Shown here: positions 5,597 through 6,472 of the stretch, in pieces
Layout: each line of letters starts with the position of its first letter
Position numbering within the stretch: position 1 is the first letter of the stretch
Origin: Gemmatimonadales bacterium UBA1120
GTDB taxonomy: Bacteria > Gemmatimonadota > Gemmatimonadetes > Longimicrobiales > Gaopeijiaceae
NCBI GenBank assembly: GCA_002313925.1
Contig: DCAZ01000025.1
Location: forward strand, 1-6,472
DNA length: 6,472 nucleotides
Reading direction: 5' to 3'
Program-made: the position numbers and the translations under genes
The notes under the pieces: generated by a model
Database searches by the model: none
What the model saw: the letters and a program-made list of their open reading frames with translations, nothing else
Told to the model about the DNA's origin: nothing

Positions 5597-6472
5597 CTAT
5601 CGACAATCGTTGCCATCATTTCCGCTTCAGCGACGAGCGTGCCTTCGACAAAGCCTTGACCCTTCAGTTTACAAACCTGTCTCCGGAACTGCAGAAGCTC
5701 TAACTCAAAAACGATTGTATCACCCGGAGTCACTGGCTTCCTCCACTTCACCCGATCAAGAGACATAAAGTAGACCACTTTGTCCTCATGTTTCTCAACC
5801 TCTTCCATGAGTAGCAGTCCACCCACCTGTGCCATCGCCTCGATGATGAGAACACCTGGCATGACTGGATGTCCAGGATAATGGCCTTGAAAGAACGGCT
5901 CATTGATCGTGACATTCTTGATTCCAACTATGCGCTTACCCGCCTCGTATTCCGTAATCCTGTCTACCAGAAGCATCGGATATCTGTGCGGTAGGTACTG
6001 CATGATCTTGGCTGTATCGACGATAGCCTCCCTGTTGGTGTCCCTCGCATGAGCCTGAAGCGCCTTTGCAAGTTCAATATTGCCAGCATGACTCGGACGT
6101 TCGGCCACAATGCGTGCTTCAATCCGCGCACCTAAGAGTGCCAGATCCCCGATTAGATCCCCGACCTTGTGCCGCAGGAACTCATTTGGGAATCGGAGCT
6201 CTCCACCCATTACACCATCCTGGCCCAGAACCACAGTGTTGTCGAGTGAAGCGCCCAATGCCAACCCTCGATCGTGCAGCTCTTCCTCGTCCTTCTTGAA
6301 GCCAAATGTGCGCGCTGAAGCAAGTTCAGTCTCAAAACTCTCTAAATCGATGCTGAATTCTCCGGACTGACGGCCAATCGCAGAATGATCGAAGTCGATT
6401 GATGCCACAACCGTAAGTCCCCTGTTCATGGTCGCCGAATATGACTGGCCATCTCCACCTGTAGTCGTGACT
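5593..6472 (-). CDS. lpxC-fabZ: LpxC-FabZ bifunctional fusion: UDP-3-O-acyl-N-acetylglucosamine deacetylase / 3-hydroxyacyl-ACP dehydratase (5' end cut by window edge)
   Basis: The frame is open to the right edge, so 292 residues are visible (numbered from the first full codon, 6471-6469) and roughly the first 165-170 are missing. Residues 1 to about 140 are the C-terminal domain of LpxC, the zinc amidase that commits the pathway: SARTFGF (52-58), RGLALGASLDN (68-78), RFPNEFLRHKVGDLIGD (93-109) with zinc ligands His101 and Asp105, and RPSHAGN with the catalytic-region His128. The first zinc histidine (E. coli His79) lies outside the window. From about 151 the chain continues without a stop into a complete FabZ hot-dog dehydratase: LPHRYPMLLVDR (160-171), FFQGHYPGHPVMPGVLIIEA (193-212) with catalytic His197 and Glu211, and RRQVCKLKG near the end. 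An ATG at 6427-6429 is internal, because recognisable LpxC sequence continues upstream. Fusions of this type are known from Bacteroidetes and relatives. Confidence 0.95.
   Translation of the reverse strand, partial: VTTTGGDGQSYSATMNRGLTVVASIDFDHSAIGRQSGEFSIDLESFETELASARTFGFKKDEEELHDRGLALGASLDNTVVLGQDGVMGGELRFPNEFLRHKVGDLIGDLALLGARIEARIVAERPSHAGNIELAKALQAHARDTNREAIVDTAKIMQYLPHRYPMLLVDRITEYEAGKRIVGIKNVTINEPFFQGHYPGHPVMPGVLIIEAMAQVGGLLLMEEVEKHEDKVVYFMSLDRVKWRKPVTPGDTIVFELELLQFRRQVCKLKGQGFVEGTLVAEAEMMATIVDR

Noticed and set aside
5468..5768. Two overlapping plus-strand frames across the lpxA/lpxC-fabZ junction.
   Set aside because: Both are antisense to conserved coding sequence and have no recognisable content or ribosome site.
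6066..6370. Two overlapping plus-strand frames opposite the lpxC part of the fusion.
   Set aside because: They are antisense to conserved LpxC motifs and compositionally biased to Arg, Ser and Pro, as expected for shadows.
5593..6429. Treating the ATG at 6427-6429 as the real start of a 278-residue LpxC-FabZ protein.
   Set aside because: The frame stays open for 14 more codons to the window edge and those codons align with the LpxC segment that precedes its C-terminal domain; the gene is cut by the edge.
1..6472. Defence system, mobile element, CRISPR array or RNA gene.
   Set aside because: The window is almost fully occupied by recognisable housekeeping genes on one strand; no direct-repeat array, transposase, tRNA-like or rRNA-like stretch was seen.

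Overview
The window is a compact block of minus-strand genes for lipid A (outer-membrane lipopolysaccharide anchor) biosynthesis. In transcription order, from the right edge to the left, it holds: a fused lpxC-fabZ gene cut by the right edge, lpxA, a previously unlisted 44-codon membrane-protein gene, lpxB, a DUF374/LPLAT-family acyltransferase, lpxK, rlmH, and a bshC gene (bacillithiol cysteine-adding enzyme) cut by the left edge. Coding density is close to complete. The longest gap is 57 bases (between rlmH and bshC), and no plus-strand frame looks real.

The organism is a diderm bacterium that makes lipid A, probably outside the Proteobacteria. The LpxC-FabZ fusion is typical of the Bacteroidetes/Chlorobi side of the tree, and BshC points to a bacillithiol user such as Firmicutes, Bacteroidetes, Deinococcus, Acidobacteria or Gemmatimonadota. 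With roughly balanced base composition, I infer a member of the FCB/Gemmatimonadota neighbourhood or an Acidobacteria-like lineage. This is an inference from gene content, not a phylogeny.

The genes follow the order of the Raetz pathway. LpxA puts the O-acyl chain on UDP-GlcNAc, LpxC deacetylates it, and FabZ (fused to LpxC) works on the competing fatty-acid branch. LpxB condenses the disaccharide and LpxK adds the 4'-phosphate. LpxD, LpxH/LpxI and WaaA (KdtA) are not in this window. The DUF374 protein between LpxB and LpxK is a good candidate for a late acyltransferase. RlmH (23S rRNA methyltransferase) and BshC are metabolic passengers at the 3' end of the operon.

Four of the junctions (lpxC-fabZ/lpxA, lpxB/DUF374, DUF374/lpxK, lpxK/rlmH) are ATGA stop-start overlaps, which suggests one polycistronic message with translational coupling. 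The points most worth a second look are the tiny positively charged single-pass membrane protein between lpxA and lpxB, an LpxK that appears to lack about 20 residues between its RGYGR motif and the following acidic pair, and the LpxJ-like candidacy of the DUF374 protein. I found no mobile element, CRISPR array, RNA gene or defence system. Overall this is an ordinary housekeeping operon with a few unusual details.
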